DNA of 6,439 bases from assembly GCA_012032075.1 (NCBI GenBank), contig JAAURU010000221.1, forward strand, positions 1 to 6,439, given 5' to 3'. The notes beneath the pieces were generated by a model that was given only the letters and a program-made list of their open reading frames with translations, was not told where the DNA came from and made no database searches. A program made the translations under genes and the position numbers. Origin of the DNA: Flavobacterium sp. (GTDB lineage Bacteria; Bacteroidota; Bacteroidia; Flavobacteriales; Flavobacteriaceae). Shown piece by piece: positions 1-6,098 of the stretch (the first letter of the stretch is position 1; the number at the start of each line of letters is the position of its first letter).

Positions 1-1
1 A

Positions 2-700
2 GGTGAAGCTGAATTAACCTCTTGGAAAAAAGTAGCCGATAAAATGTACTTCCCTTATTCAGAAGAACTTGGAGTATATTTACAACAAGATGGTTTTTTA
101 GACAAAGAGTTAATTACTGTTGCCAATTTAGACAAATCGCAAAGACCAATTAATCAAAAATGGTCATGGGATAGAATTTTACGTTCTCCTTATATTAAAC
201 AAGCAGACACCTTACAAGGATTCTATTTCTTTGAAGATCATTTTACAAAACAACAATTAGAAAAGCATTTTGATTTTTACGAACCATTTACAGTTCATGA
301 AAGCTCGCTTTCACCATGTGTTCACTCTATTCAAGCGGCTGTTTTAGGTAGAATGGAACAAGCGTACACCTTCTATTTAAGAACATCTCGTTTAGATTTA
401 GATGATTATAATAAAGAAGTAGCAGAAGGATTACACATTACTTCGATGGCAGGAACATGGATGAGTATTGTAGAAGGTTTTGGTGGTATGCGAGTTAAAG
501 ACGAAACCTTACATTTTGAACCTAGAATTCCATCACAATGGAAAGGCTATTCGTTCAAAATTAATTTCAGAAATAAAATTATTAAAATAGAAGTTGCTCA
601 TAACGAATCGAAATTCTCGCTAGAAGGTAATGAACCTATTAAAGTATTTGTTTTTGGTAAAGAGATATTGGTTGAACCAAATAATTTAGTAACTGTATAA
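2..700 (+). CDS. GH65 glycoside phosphorylase, C-terminal part (probably maltose phosphorylase)
   Basis: The frame is open from the window edge (first whole codon at base 2), so the ATG at 44 is internal. The 232 visible residues are the C-terminal third of a protein that is usually about 750-800 residues long. Seen: the end of the (alpha/alpha)6 barrel with IKQADTLQ (Lys-Gln at 197-202, the substrate-binding pair of GH65 phosphorylases), then VHESSLSP, the loop that lies by the phosphate pocket in this family, then EGLHITSMAGTW and FGGMRV, and a C-terminal beta domain beginning LHFEPRIP. The catalytic Glu lies upstream, outside the window. Family members convert an alpha-glucosyl disaccharide plus phosphate to beta-glucose 1-phosphate and a released sugar in the cytoplasm. 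Maltose is inferred as substrate from the GH13/GH31 neighbours. Kojibiose or trehalose phosphorylases look alike here, so specificity is unproven. A hairpin terminator follows the stop codon. Confidence 0.9.
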   Translation, partial: GEAELTSWKKVADKMYFPYSEELGVYLQQDGFLDKELITVANLDKSQRPINQKWSWDRILRSPYIKQADTLQGFYFFEDHFTKQQLEKHFDFYEPFTVHESSLSPCVHSIQAAVLGRMEQAYTFYLRTSRLDLDDYNKEVAEGLHITSMAGTWMSIVEGFGGMRVKDETLHFEPRIPSQWKGYSFKINFRNKIIKIEVAHNESKFSLEGNEPIKVFVFGKEILVEPNNLVTV

Positions 701-708
701 TTTAATAC

Positions 709-742
709 AAACCTGATAAATCAAAAGTTTGTCAGGTTTTTT
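709..742 (+). terminator. Intrinsic terminator-like hairpin after the GH65 gene
   Basis: A 12-bp inverted repeat pairs AAACCTGATAAA (709-720) with TTTGTCAGGTTT (728-739). There is one G-T wobble and a 7-base loop, and the 3' arm runs into six T residues (737-742). It starts eight bases after the GH65 stop, as expected of a Rho-independent terminator. Unusually, its T tract ends only four bases before the ATG of the next gene, so it also occupies that gene's leader. It could separate the GH65 transcript from the amylase genes, lower downstream expression, or protect an mRNA 3' end. Confidence 0.8.
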
Positions 743-746
743 AATC

Positions 747-2579
747 ATGAAAAATCTAGTATTTCTATTCTTTTTTACCACTACTCTTTTCAGTCAAATA
801 AAAAGAGTAGAACCTCCTTTTTGGTGGAACAACATGACTCATAGCGATGTGCAAATTATGTTCTATGGAAAAAATATTGCTCAAAATGAAGTAAGTGTTT
901 CTAATAACATAATTATTAAAAATATTAAAAAAACAGAAAATCCAAATTATGTTTTTGTAACAATTGATACTAAAAATATAGAAGCGCAAGATTTTAAATT
1001 CATTTTTAAAAATAAAAACAAATCATTTACACATAATTATTCGATTAAAAAAAGAAAAGAGAATTCTAAATTTAGAAAAAGTTTCGATGCATCAGATTTA
1101 ATATACTTAGTAATGCCAGATCGATTTTCTAATGGAAATCCTGATAACGACAATACTTCAGAAACATTTGAAAAATCTGACAGAAACAATAAAGATGGAA
1201 GACATGGTGGAGATATTCAAGGAATTATTAACAATTTAGACTATATTAAAGAATTAGGCGCAACAGCACTATGGCCTACACCTCTTTGCGAAGATAATGA
1301 TGAGAAAGTTTCCTATCACACTTATGGGCAATCTGATGTGTATAAAATTGATTCTCGTTACGGAACAAATGAAGATTATCTTAGATTAAGTAAAGAATTA
1401 CACAATCGAGATATGAAACTTATTCTCGATTATGTAACCAATCATTGGGGATACAAACATTGGATGATGGATGATTTACCAACGTATGATTGGTTGCATC
1501 AATTTCCAGGTTTTAAACAAACCAATTATAGAATGACAACACAATTCGATCCTAATGCTTCAGAAATAGACACTAATCTGTGTACTGATGGCTGGTTTGT
1601 GAAATCAATGCCCGATTTGAACCAATCGAATCCTTTAGTTTTAAATTATATCATTCAAAATGTAATTTGGTGGGTAGAATATGCAGATATTGATGGTATT
1701 AGAGTAGATACTTATCCTTATGCTGACAAAAAAAGTATTGCTTTATGGACAAAAGCAGTTACTGATGAGTATCCAAATATCAATATTACAGGTGAAACTT
1801 GGTTATATAGTCCTGCTCAAATAGCATTTTGGCAAAAAGACAGTAAAATAGGTGCCATTCAAAGTTATAATTCTTATTTACCGAATGTAATGGACTTCAT
1901 GTTCCAAAACATTTTAGCAAACGGTGTTTTTAATGAAGACAATGCTACATGGAATCAAGGAATTATTAAATTATATGATAATTTTGCCAATGATTTTTTA
2001 TATCCTGAAATAAATAATGTTTTGATTTTTGCCGATAATCATGATACAAATAGAATAAATGACACTTATAATGGTGACTTGAATAAGTACAAAATGGTAA
2101 TGGCACTTTTGGCAACCACAAGAGGCGTCCCACAAATATATCAAGGTTCAGAAATTGGAATGGGAGGAAGTAAAAGCGTGGGTGATGGAGATATTCGCAG
2201 GGATTTTCCAGGAGGCTGGAAAGAAGATAAAAATAATGCTTTTACAAAGTCTGGAAGAACAGAAACCCAACAGAATTTTCATGATTTCACCTCTAATCTA
2301 TTCAATTGGAGAAAAAATAAAACTGTAATTCATTCAGGAAAATTAAAACAATACATTCCTGAAAACAATGTATATGCTTATTTTAGATACAATGAAACTG
2401 AAAGTGTAATGGTAATAATTAACAATGCTAAAGAAAAACAAACGCTAAACCTAAATCGTTTTAAAGAAAGCATTGACAATTATGTTACTGGAAAAGACGT
2501 TTTAACTAATAAAAATTTCGATTTAAAGAATGATATTTTAATAGAAGGAAAATCTGTTTTAATTTTAGAGTTACACTAG
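747..2579 (+). CDS. Secreted GH13 alpha-amylase/cyclomaltodextrinase, SusA-neopullulanase type
   Basis: Hydrolyses alpha-1,4-glucan or cyclodextrin links; expected in the periplasm. 610 residues from the ATG at 747. A TTG at 729 is in frame but lies inside the terminator hairpin and would spoil the signal peptide. Residues 1-16 form a Sec signal peptide (Lys then a Phe/Leu/Thr core) with likely cleavage LFS|Q17. Residues about 20-105 resemble the cyclomaltodextrinase N-terminal beta domain. The barrel begins at YLVMPDRFSNG. All GH13 conserved regions are present: LILDYVTNH (D228, H233), MPDLN (288-292), GIRVDTYPY (nucleophile D321), GETW (acid/base E350) and ADNHDTNR (D433). RRDFPGGW follows, then a small C-terminal beta domain ending LILELH. 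There is no lipobox or sorting tail, so a soluble periplasmic enzyme is likeliest. The esterase gene starts 18 bases downstream. Exact product specificity (neopullulanase, cyclomaltodextrinase or plain amylase) cannot be read from sequence. Confidence 0.93.
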   Translation: MKNLVFLFFFTTTLFSQIKRVEPPFWWNNMTHSDVQIMFYGKNIAQNEVSVSNNIIIKNIKKTENPNYVFVTIDTKNIEAQDFKFIFKNKNKSFTHNYSIKKRKENSKFRKSFDASDLIYLVMPDRFSNGNPDNDNTSETFEKSDRNNKDGRHGGDIQGIINNLDYIKELGATALWPTPLCEDNDEKVSYHTYGQSDVYKIDSRYGTNEDYLRLSKELHNRDMKLILDYVTNHWGYKHWMMDDLPTYDWLHQFPGFKQTNYRMTTQFDPNASEIDTNLCTDGWFVKSMPDLNQSNPLVLNYIIQNVIWWVEYADIDGIRVDTYPYADKKSIALWTKAVTDEYPNINITGETWLYSPAQIAFWQKDSKIGAIQSYNSYLPNVMDFMFQNILANGVFNEDNATWNQGIIKLYDNFANDFLYPEINNVLIFADNHDTNRINDTYNGDLNKYKMVMALLATTRGVPQIYQGSEIGMGGSKSVGDGDIRRDFPGGWKEDKNNAFTKSGRTETQQNFHDFTSNLFNWRKNKTVIHSGKLKQYIPENNVYAYFRYNETESVMVIINNAKEKQTLNLNRFKESIDNYVTGKDVLTNKNFDLKNDILIEGKSVLILELH

Positions 2580-2597
2580 CTTTCAAAAAAAAATACA
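2580..2597 (+). promoter_or_regulatory. A-rich translation initiation region without Shine-Dalgarno
   Basis: The 18 bases between the amylase stop and the esterase ATG hold a run of nine A residues (2585-2593) and then TACA directly before ATG. There is no GGAGG-like match. Unstructured A-rich leaders in place of a Shine-Dalgarno site are typical of Bacteroidetes. The gap is too short for an obvious promoter, so cotranscription with the amylase is expected. Confidence 0.4.
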
Positions 2598-3530
2598 ATG
2601 AAAAAATTACTATTACTTCTTTTTACAACGGCAACATTTTTCGCTCAAGATAAAACGAATATCCTACCGAAATCTGATAAAGTTATGGGTAACATCATTC
2701 GTTTAGATAGTTTCCCAACGAAGTTAATCACACCTCGAAATGTAGATGTTTGGTTACCCAAAGATTATACTTCAAAAAAGAAATACAATGTAATTTATAT
2801 GCATGATGGTCAAAATTTATTTGATGCTAACACAACTTGGAACAAACAAGAATGGATGGCAGATGATATTGCCACAAAATTAATGAACGAACAAAATGTA
2901 AAAGACTTTATCATTGTAGGTGTTCATAACATCCCTGAAATTCGTTTTTTCGATTTATATCCAAAGAAAACGTTTGACTATTTACCCAAAACAGTAAAAG
3001 ATTCCATTTTTGAAGATGCAAAGAAAAAAGGAATGAATATTACAGAAGATAATTTCAAAGGAGATAACTATCTAAAATTTATAGTGGAAGAGTTAAAACC
3101 TTATATCGATGCTAATTTTCCAACTCTAAAAGAAGCAAAAAACACCTTTATTGCTGGTTCAAGTATGGGTGGTTTAATGTCGATGTATGGTATTTGTGAA
3201 TATCCAAATGTTTTCAGTGGAGCCATTTGTATCTCTACGCATTGGGTTGGAATGTATCCACAAAAACACAATCCCCTTCCAAATTCTTTTTTCAGCTATT
3301 TGAAAGAAAAAATCCCATCACCAAAAACACATAAATTCTATTTCGACTTTGGCACAGAAACTTTAGACCAACATTATCCTCAATATGAAGAAACTGTTAA
3401 TAAACTCTTTTATGACAAAGGTTATACAACCGAAAATTTTAAGAATCTTCGTTTTGAAGGAGAAAATCACTCAGAATTAGCTTGGCAAAAGCGCTTTGAT
3501 GTTCCATTACTATTTATGTTAAAAAAATAA
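2598..3530 (+). CDS. Secreted alpha/beta-hydrolase esterase, Esterase (PF00756) family
   Basis: A predicted exported serine esterase of 310 residues, a usual length for the family. Residues 1-16 are a Sec signal peptide (MKK, five Leu, then TTATFFA) with likely cleavage A16|Q17. Seen: YNVIYMHDGQNLFD (H69-D70-G71), a hallmark near the oxyanion hole; GSSMGG with nucleophile S189; DFGTETLD with D257 as a candidate acid; and GENHSELAW with catalytic H291. The triad is thus complete. Relatives include the enterochelin-esterase (Fes/IroE) and feruloyl/acetyl-esterase-like enzymes, which are often only named 'alpha/beta hydrolase'. The position between GH13 and GH31 genes, one base from the GH31 start, implies a part in glucan use, perhaps removing acyl groups from oligosaccharides. 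That role is inference; no substrate-defining motif is visible. A siderophore or peptide substrate is an alternative. Confidence 0.88.
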   Translation: MKKLLLLLFTTATFFAQDKTNILPKSDKVMGNIIRLDSFPTKLITPRNVDVWLPKDYTSKKKYNVIYMHDGQNLFDANTTWNKQEWMADDIATKLMNEQNVKDFIIVGVHNIPEIRFFDLYPKKTFDYLPKTVKDSIFEDAKKKGMNITEDNFKGDNYLKFIVEELKPYIDANFPTLKEAKNTFIAGSSMGGLMSMYGICEYPNVFSGAICISTHWVGMYPQKHNPLPNSFFSYLKEKIPSPKTHKFYFDFGTETLDQHYPQYEETVNKLFYDKGYTTENFKNLRFEGENHSELAWQKRFDVPLLFMLKK

Positions 3531-3531
3531 A

Positions 3532-4419
3532 ATGCAAAAAATACTTTTCTTACTAGTTATAACCTCCTTTTCTTTTGCGCAAAATGCAAATAGAAAATAT
3601 GAAAGTAATTCTTTAAAAGACAATGTTTTAAATGTTGTTACTTCAGATGGAACTTACTTTTTTAAAATAATTACCGATAAAATAATTGAAACTTCTTTTG
3701 TTTCAAATGGAGAAACATATAATGAAAATTCTCACGCTGTTGTTTTAAAACCAAAACGTGAAAAATTTTTTCATATAGAAACGAGCAAGAAAATTGATTT
3801 TTACAAAGGCAATTTAGTCGTTAGTATTCAAAAAGAACCCTTTCAAATAAGTTACAGTTACAATAAAACCAATATTCTTTCCGAAAAAAACGGTTACACC
3901 AAAAAGATTAAAATTCAGATTGATGAATATGCATCCGATAATAAACCAAAAATTGATACTACCGAAACCATCGACTTCAATTTAACTTCAAATGAAATTC
4001 TTTATGGTGGTGGAGCACGTGTTCTTGGCATGAACCGTAGAGGAAATCGTTTGCAATTATACAACAAAGCGCATTATGGTTATGAAACCAAAGCCGAATT
4101 AATGAATTTCACTATACCAATAGTGATTTCTTCTAAAAAATACATGGTTCATTTTGACAATGCTCCTATTGGATATTTAGATTTGGATAGCCAAAAAAAC
4201 AACACTTTAACCTATGAAACTATTTCAGGAAGAAAAACCTATCAAGTAATTGTTGGTGATTCTTGGGAAGATTTAGTTTCCAATTATACTTTGCTCACCG
4301 GAAGACAACCATTGCCACCAAGATGGGCTTTGGGTAATTTTTCTTCACGTTTTGGCTATCATTCTGAAGCAGAAGCAAGAAAACTATTAAAAAATTCAAA
4401 GACGATAAAATTCCTGTAG
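3532..4419 (+). CDS. GH31 N-terminal fragment (first open frame of the broken gene)
   Basis: This 295-residue frame is the only GH31 piece with its own start signals: an ATG one base behind the esterase stop and the signal peptide MQKILFLLVITSFSFA|Q. It carries the N-terminal beta-sandwich, the conserved EILYGGGARVLGMNRRGNR segment, and the barrel entry PPRWALGNFSSRFGYHSE. The last ten residues, after KLL (KNSKTIKFL), are out-of-frame translation past the A6 run at 4389 and end at TAG 4417. Without the barrel it would be inactive. Two 7-A runs inside it (3884-3890, 4193-4199) keep the frame. Confidence 0.75.
   Translation: MQKILFLLVITSFSFAQNANRKYESNSLKDNVLNVVTSDGTYFFKIITDKIIETSFVSNGETYNENSHAVVLKPKREKFFHIETSKKIDFYKGNLVVSIQKEPFQISYSYNKTNILSEKNGYTKKIKIQIDEYASDNKPKIDTTETIDFNLTSNEILYGGGARVLGMNRRGNRLQLYNKAHYGYETKAELMNFTIPIVISSKKYMVHFDNAPIGYLDLDSQKNNTLTYETISGRKTYQVIVGDSWEDLVSNYTLLTGRQPLPPRWALGNFSSRFGYHSEAEARKLLKNSKTIKFL
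4389..4394 (+). other. Frameshift site 1 in GH31 (A6, one base short)
   Basis: The zero-frame codons TTA AAA AAT lead to a stop at 4417. Re-reading one A gives TTA AAA AAA TTC and the conserved barrel. The string A_AAA_AAT also fits the X_XXY_YYZ pattern of a -1 slippery heptamer, but no stimulatory hairpin or pseudoknot is evident just downstream. A lost A (seven to six) is the simplest reading. Confidence 0.8.
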
Positions 4420-4584
4420 ATGCAATTATTCTCGATTTGTATTGGTTTGGGAAAGAAATGAAAGGAACAATGGGGAATCTTGAAGTGTTTAGAGATAGTT
4501 TCCCAACATTCGAAAAAATGATATCCGATTTTAAAGAAATTGGAGTAAAAACCATTACTATAACCGAACCTTTTATTCTAACCA

Positions 4585-5850
4585 ATGCAAAAAAATGGGA
4601 AGAAGCAAAAGCAAAAAAAAGTTTTAGTAACTAATTCTAAAAGAGAACCAGCTACTTGGGATTTCTATTTTGGAAATACAGGTTTAGTTGATGTTTTTAA
4701 ACCAGAAGGCAAAGCGTGGTTTTGGAACATCTATAAAGATTTACATAACAAAGGAGTTTCTGGAATTTGGGGCGATTTAGGTGAACCCGAAGTTTTTCCA
4801 TCATTTGCAAATACTTTCGCTGGAAAAGCTGATGAAGTACATAATATTTATGGTCACGAATGGGCAAAATTAATTTATGAAGGTTACAAAAAAGATTTTC
4901 CTACAGAAAGACCTTTTATTTTAATGCGAGCTGGTGCTGCTGGTTCACAACGTTATGGCATGATTCCTTGGAGTGGTGATGTAAATAGAACTTGGGGTGG
5001 GCTTTCTGGTCAAACGGAAATCGCTTTACAAATGGGAATGCAAGGCTTAGGCTACATGCATTCAGATTTGGGTGGTTTTGCAGGAGACAACTTGGATGAC
5101 GAATTATATGTGCGTTGGTTACAATATGGTGTTTTCAATCCTATTTTTCGTCCGCATGCACAAGAAGAAGTACCTTCAGAACCCGTTTTTAGAAGTGAAA
5201 AAGCTAAAGAATTAGCAAAATGTGCTATAGAATTACGATACCAATTATTACCTTATAATTACAACTTAGCTTTCGAAAATTCACAAACAGGAAAACCTTT
5301 AATGCGACCTTTATTCTTCGAAGAAGAAAATAATGAAGCCTTACTAACCAAAGCAGACGGATATTTATGGGGAAATGATTTTCTTATTTATCCTGTATTT
5401 GAAGCTGGTCAAAAAACAAAAGCAATTTATTTTCCAAAAACGGCCAATTGGTACGATTTCAATACTGGGAAAAAATATGAAGCTGGAACAACACAAATAA
5501 TTGATTTAAACGAAAACCATATTCCAACATTCGTTAGAGGTGGCAGTTTTACACCTATGGCAAAATTGGTACAAACTACTGATAATTACAATAATGATAA
5601 TTTGACTTTTCATTATTATTATGACGAAAGCAAGATTGGTAATGTGCAAAAAATCTATTTTGATGATGGAAAAACTGCAGAGAATTTTGAAAATGGAAAT
5701 TTCGAAATCTTAGAAATAGAAACAGAAATGGAAGGCAAATGGTTAGAAATTGACTTCGAAAGTGAATTTGGTACAAACTATACTTCAACTGAAAAAAATA
5801 CACTTTGGTTATTCATAATCTTGAAAAAATCCAAAAAAGATAAAGTTTGA
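4585..5850 (+). CDS. GH31 catalytic and C-terminal fragment (third open frame)
   Basis: Genuine GH31 sequence begins at GTT 4621 (VLVTNSKREPATWDFYFGNTG). The ATG at 4585 and the Lys/Gln-rich stretch after it are the shifted reading of the middle fragment and not a native start. The piece holds the nucleophile Asp (codon 4774, WGDLGEPE), the acid/base Asp (codon 4978), HSDLGGF, FRPHAQ, the proximal beta domain (MRPLFFEE, FVRGGSFTPM) and a DUF5110-like domain (YFDDGKTAENFENG). The last 18 or so residues (TLWLFIILKKSKKDKV) are out of frame. Alone it lacks a signal peptide and half of the barrel and should be inactive. Confidence 0.7.
   Translation: MQKNGKKQKQKKVLVTNSKREPATWDFYFGNTGLVDVFKPEGKAWFWNIYKDLHNKGVSGIWGDLGEPEVFPSFANTFAGKADEVHNIYGHEWAKLIYEGYKKDFPTERPFILMRAGAAGSQRYGMIPWSGDVNRTWGGLSGQTEIALQMGMQGLGYMHSDLGGFAGDNLDDELYVRWLQYGVFNPIFRPHAQEEVPSEPVFRSEKAKELAKCAIELRYQLLPYNYNLAFENSQTGKPLMRPLFFEEENNEALLTKADGYLWGNDFLIYPVFEAGQKTKAIYFPKTANWYDFNTGKKYEAGTTQIIDLNENHIPTFVRGGSFTPMAKLVQTTDNYNNDNLTFHYYYDESKIGNVQKIYFDDGKTAENFENGNFEILEIETEMEGKWLEIDFESEFGTNYTSTEKNTLWLFIILKKSKKDKV
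4613..4620 (+). other. Frameshift site 2 in GH31 (A8, one base extra)
   Basis: GCA AAA AAA GTT would join the middle and last GH31 pieces, but there are eight A residues where seven are needed. The extra base cancels the loss at 4389-4394, so the two lesions together restore the original frame. An A8 run is long enough for polymerase slippage in vivo as well as for sequencing error. Confidence 0.8.
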
Positions 5851-5904
5851 AAAAAATCAGCTGAAAATAAAACTATTTTTTGGTATCTTAACCCCGACGG
5901 TTAA
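5793..5904 (+). pseudogene. Out-of-frame GH31 C-terminal remnant
   Basis: Shifting by one base at the A7 run 5792-5798 gives KKYTLVIHNLEKIQ, matching the hydrophobic strand expected near the end of GH31/DUF5110 proteins. A second shift at A6 (5833-5838) continues it as KKIKFEKNQLKIK. A third, near the T6 run 5876-5881, gives FWYLNPDG, after which TAA at 5902 ends it. Each step is a homopolymer shift. The family resemblance of these short strands is my judgement and weaker than for the barrel. Confidence 0.5.
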
Positions 5905-6057
5905 TTAATTTCCAGATTCTCCTTCTTTGGCATCTTGAAATTCTCTAATCTTTTTTGAACATGTCAATATTTCTTCTGGAGTGTGTCTTCTTTTCGGCTT
6001 GTTACAAATCGGGCAGATCTCTTCAGACCCTTCTGATTTCGGAGGCTCTGTCATCAT
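5905..6057 (-). CDS. Small Cys/His protein, possible zinc knuckle, function unknown
   Basis: A 50-residue frame from ATG ATG (6057-6052) to TAA (5907-5905). It is acidic and serine-rich at the start (MMTEPPKSEGSEE), then CPICNKPKRRHTPEEILTC, then a charged helix-like tail (SKKIREFQDAKE). C15, C18, H25 and C33 form a C-x2-C-x6-H-x7-C pattern that could hold one zinc ion. The two proline-flanked basic turns suit a nucleic-acid or protein contact. I do not recognise the family and assign no function. It runs towards the broken GH31 end, and its stop codon lies at the point where GH31 similarity ends. It uses only AGA for arginine and favours CCG/CCT proline. It follows the 89-residue gene in the same direction by 41 bases. 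The choice between the two adjacent ATGs is open. Confidence 0.6.
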   Translation of the reverse strand: MMTEPPKSEGSEEICPICNKPKRRHTPEEILTCSKKIREFQDAKEGESGN

Positions 6058-6098
6058 AGTCTAATTTCTATCCTCAACGATATAGTACTTTTAGTATC

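Larger units (their letters stand above)
4389..4634 (+). pseudogene. GH31 middle fragment in the shifted frame
   Basis: Reading from 4389 in the alternate frame restores KKFKDDKIPVDAIILDLYWFG, then MGNLEVFRDSFPTFEKM and TITITEPFILTNAKKWEEA. These are well-conserved GH31 barrel strands that join the N- and C-terminal pieces with no residue missing. The 77 codons hold no stop before the A8 run at 4613-4620. Past that run this frame reads SFSN and stops at 4632-4634. An ATG at 4437 is available but has no leader or role of its own, so this is not an independent gene. Confidence 0.8.
3532..5850 (+). pseudogene. Secreted GH31 alpha-glucosidase, frameshifted
   Basis: When intact the enzyme would release glucose from non-reducing ends of maltodextrins in the periplasm. 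It starts one base after the esterase stop (TAA A ATG), so it is translationally linked. The frame switches at A-runs 4389-4394 (one base short), 4613-4620 (one base extra) and 5792-5798 (one base short). Repaired, it reads to about 790 residues: signal peptide with cleavage A16|Q17, N-terminal beta-sandwich (about 25-230), TIM barrel (about 255-600), proximal beta domain, and a DUF5110-like tail. Both catalytic residues survive in repaired numbering: nucleophile D415 in WGDLGEPE (codon 4774) and acid/base D483 in WSGDVNRTWGG (codon 4978). HSDLGGF and FRPHAQ are also present. As written, translation stops at 4417-4419 before the active site, so no active enzyme is made unless slippage or sequencing error explains the shifts. 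Natural C-terminal residues seem to be missing. Confidence 0.85.

Noticed and set aside
44..46. ATG at 44 as the start of a short GH65-like gene
   Set aside because: The frame is open back to the window edge with GH65-like residues before it, so this Met is internal to a truncated gene.
729..731. TTG at 729 as the amylase start
   Set aside because: It lies in the 3' arm of the terminator hairpin and adds SGFLI before a standard MKN signal peptide; ATG at 747 fits better.
765..989. 74-residue open frame on the - strand
   Set aside because: It lies wholly antisense to the signal peptide and N-terminal domain of the intact amylase and has a low-complexity Ile/Phe/Asn composition. It is a shadow of the real gene.
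4295..4585. 96-residue open frame on the - strand
   Set aside because: It is antisense to conserved GH31 barrel sequence and has no leader or recognisable motif.
4437..4634. A separate 65-residue gene
   Set aside because: Its sequence is the GH31 barrel segment between the two frame changes and has no independent start context.
5576..5803. 75-residue open frame on the - strand, rich in Phe, Gln and His
   Set aside because: It is antisense to the DUF5110-like part of GH31; the biased composition is what A-rich coding sequence gives in reverse.
6058..6098. TAGTA direct repeat and TATA-like string as a promoter or operator of the 50-residue gene
   Set aside because: The repeat is only five bases, there is no second promoter element at proper spacing, and cotranscription with the 89-residue gene is simpler.
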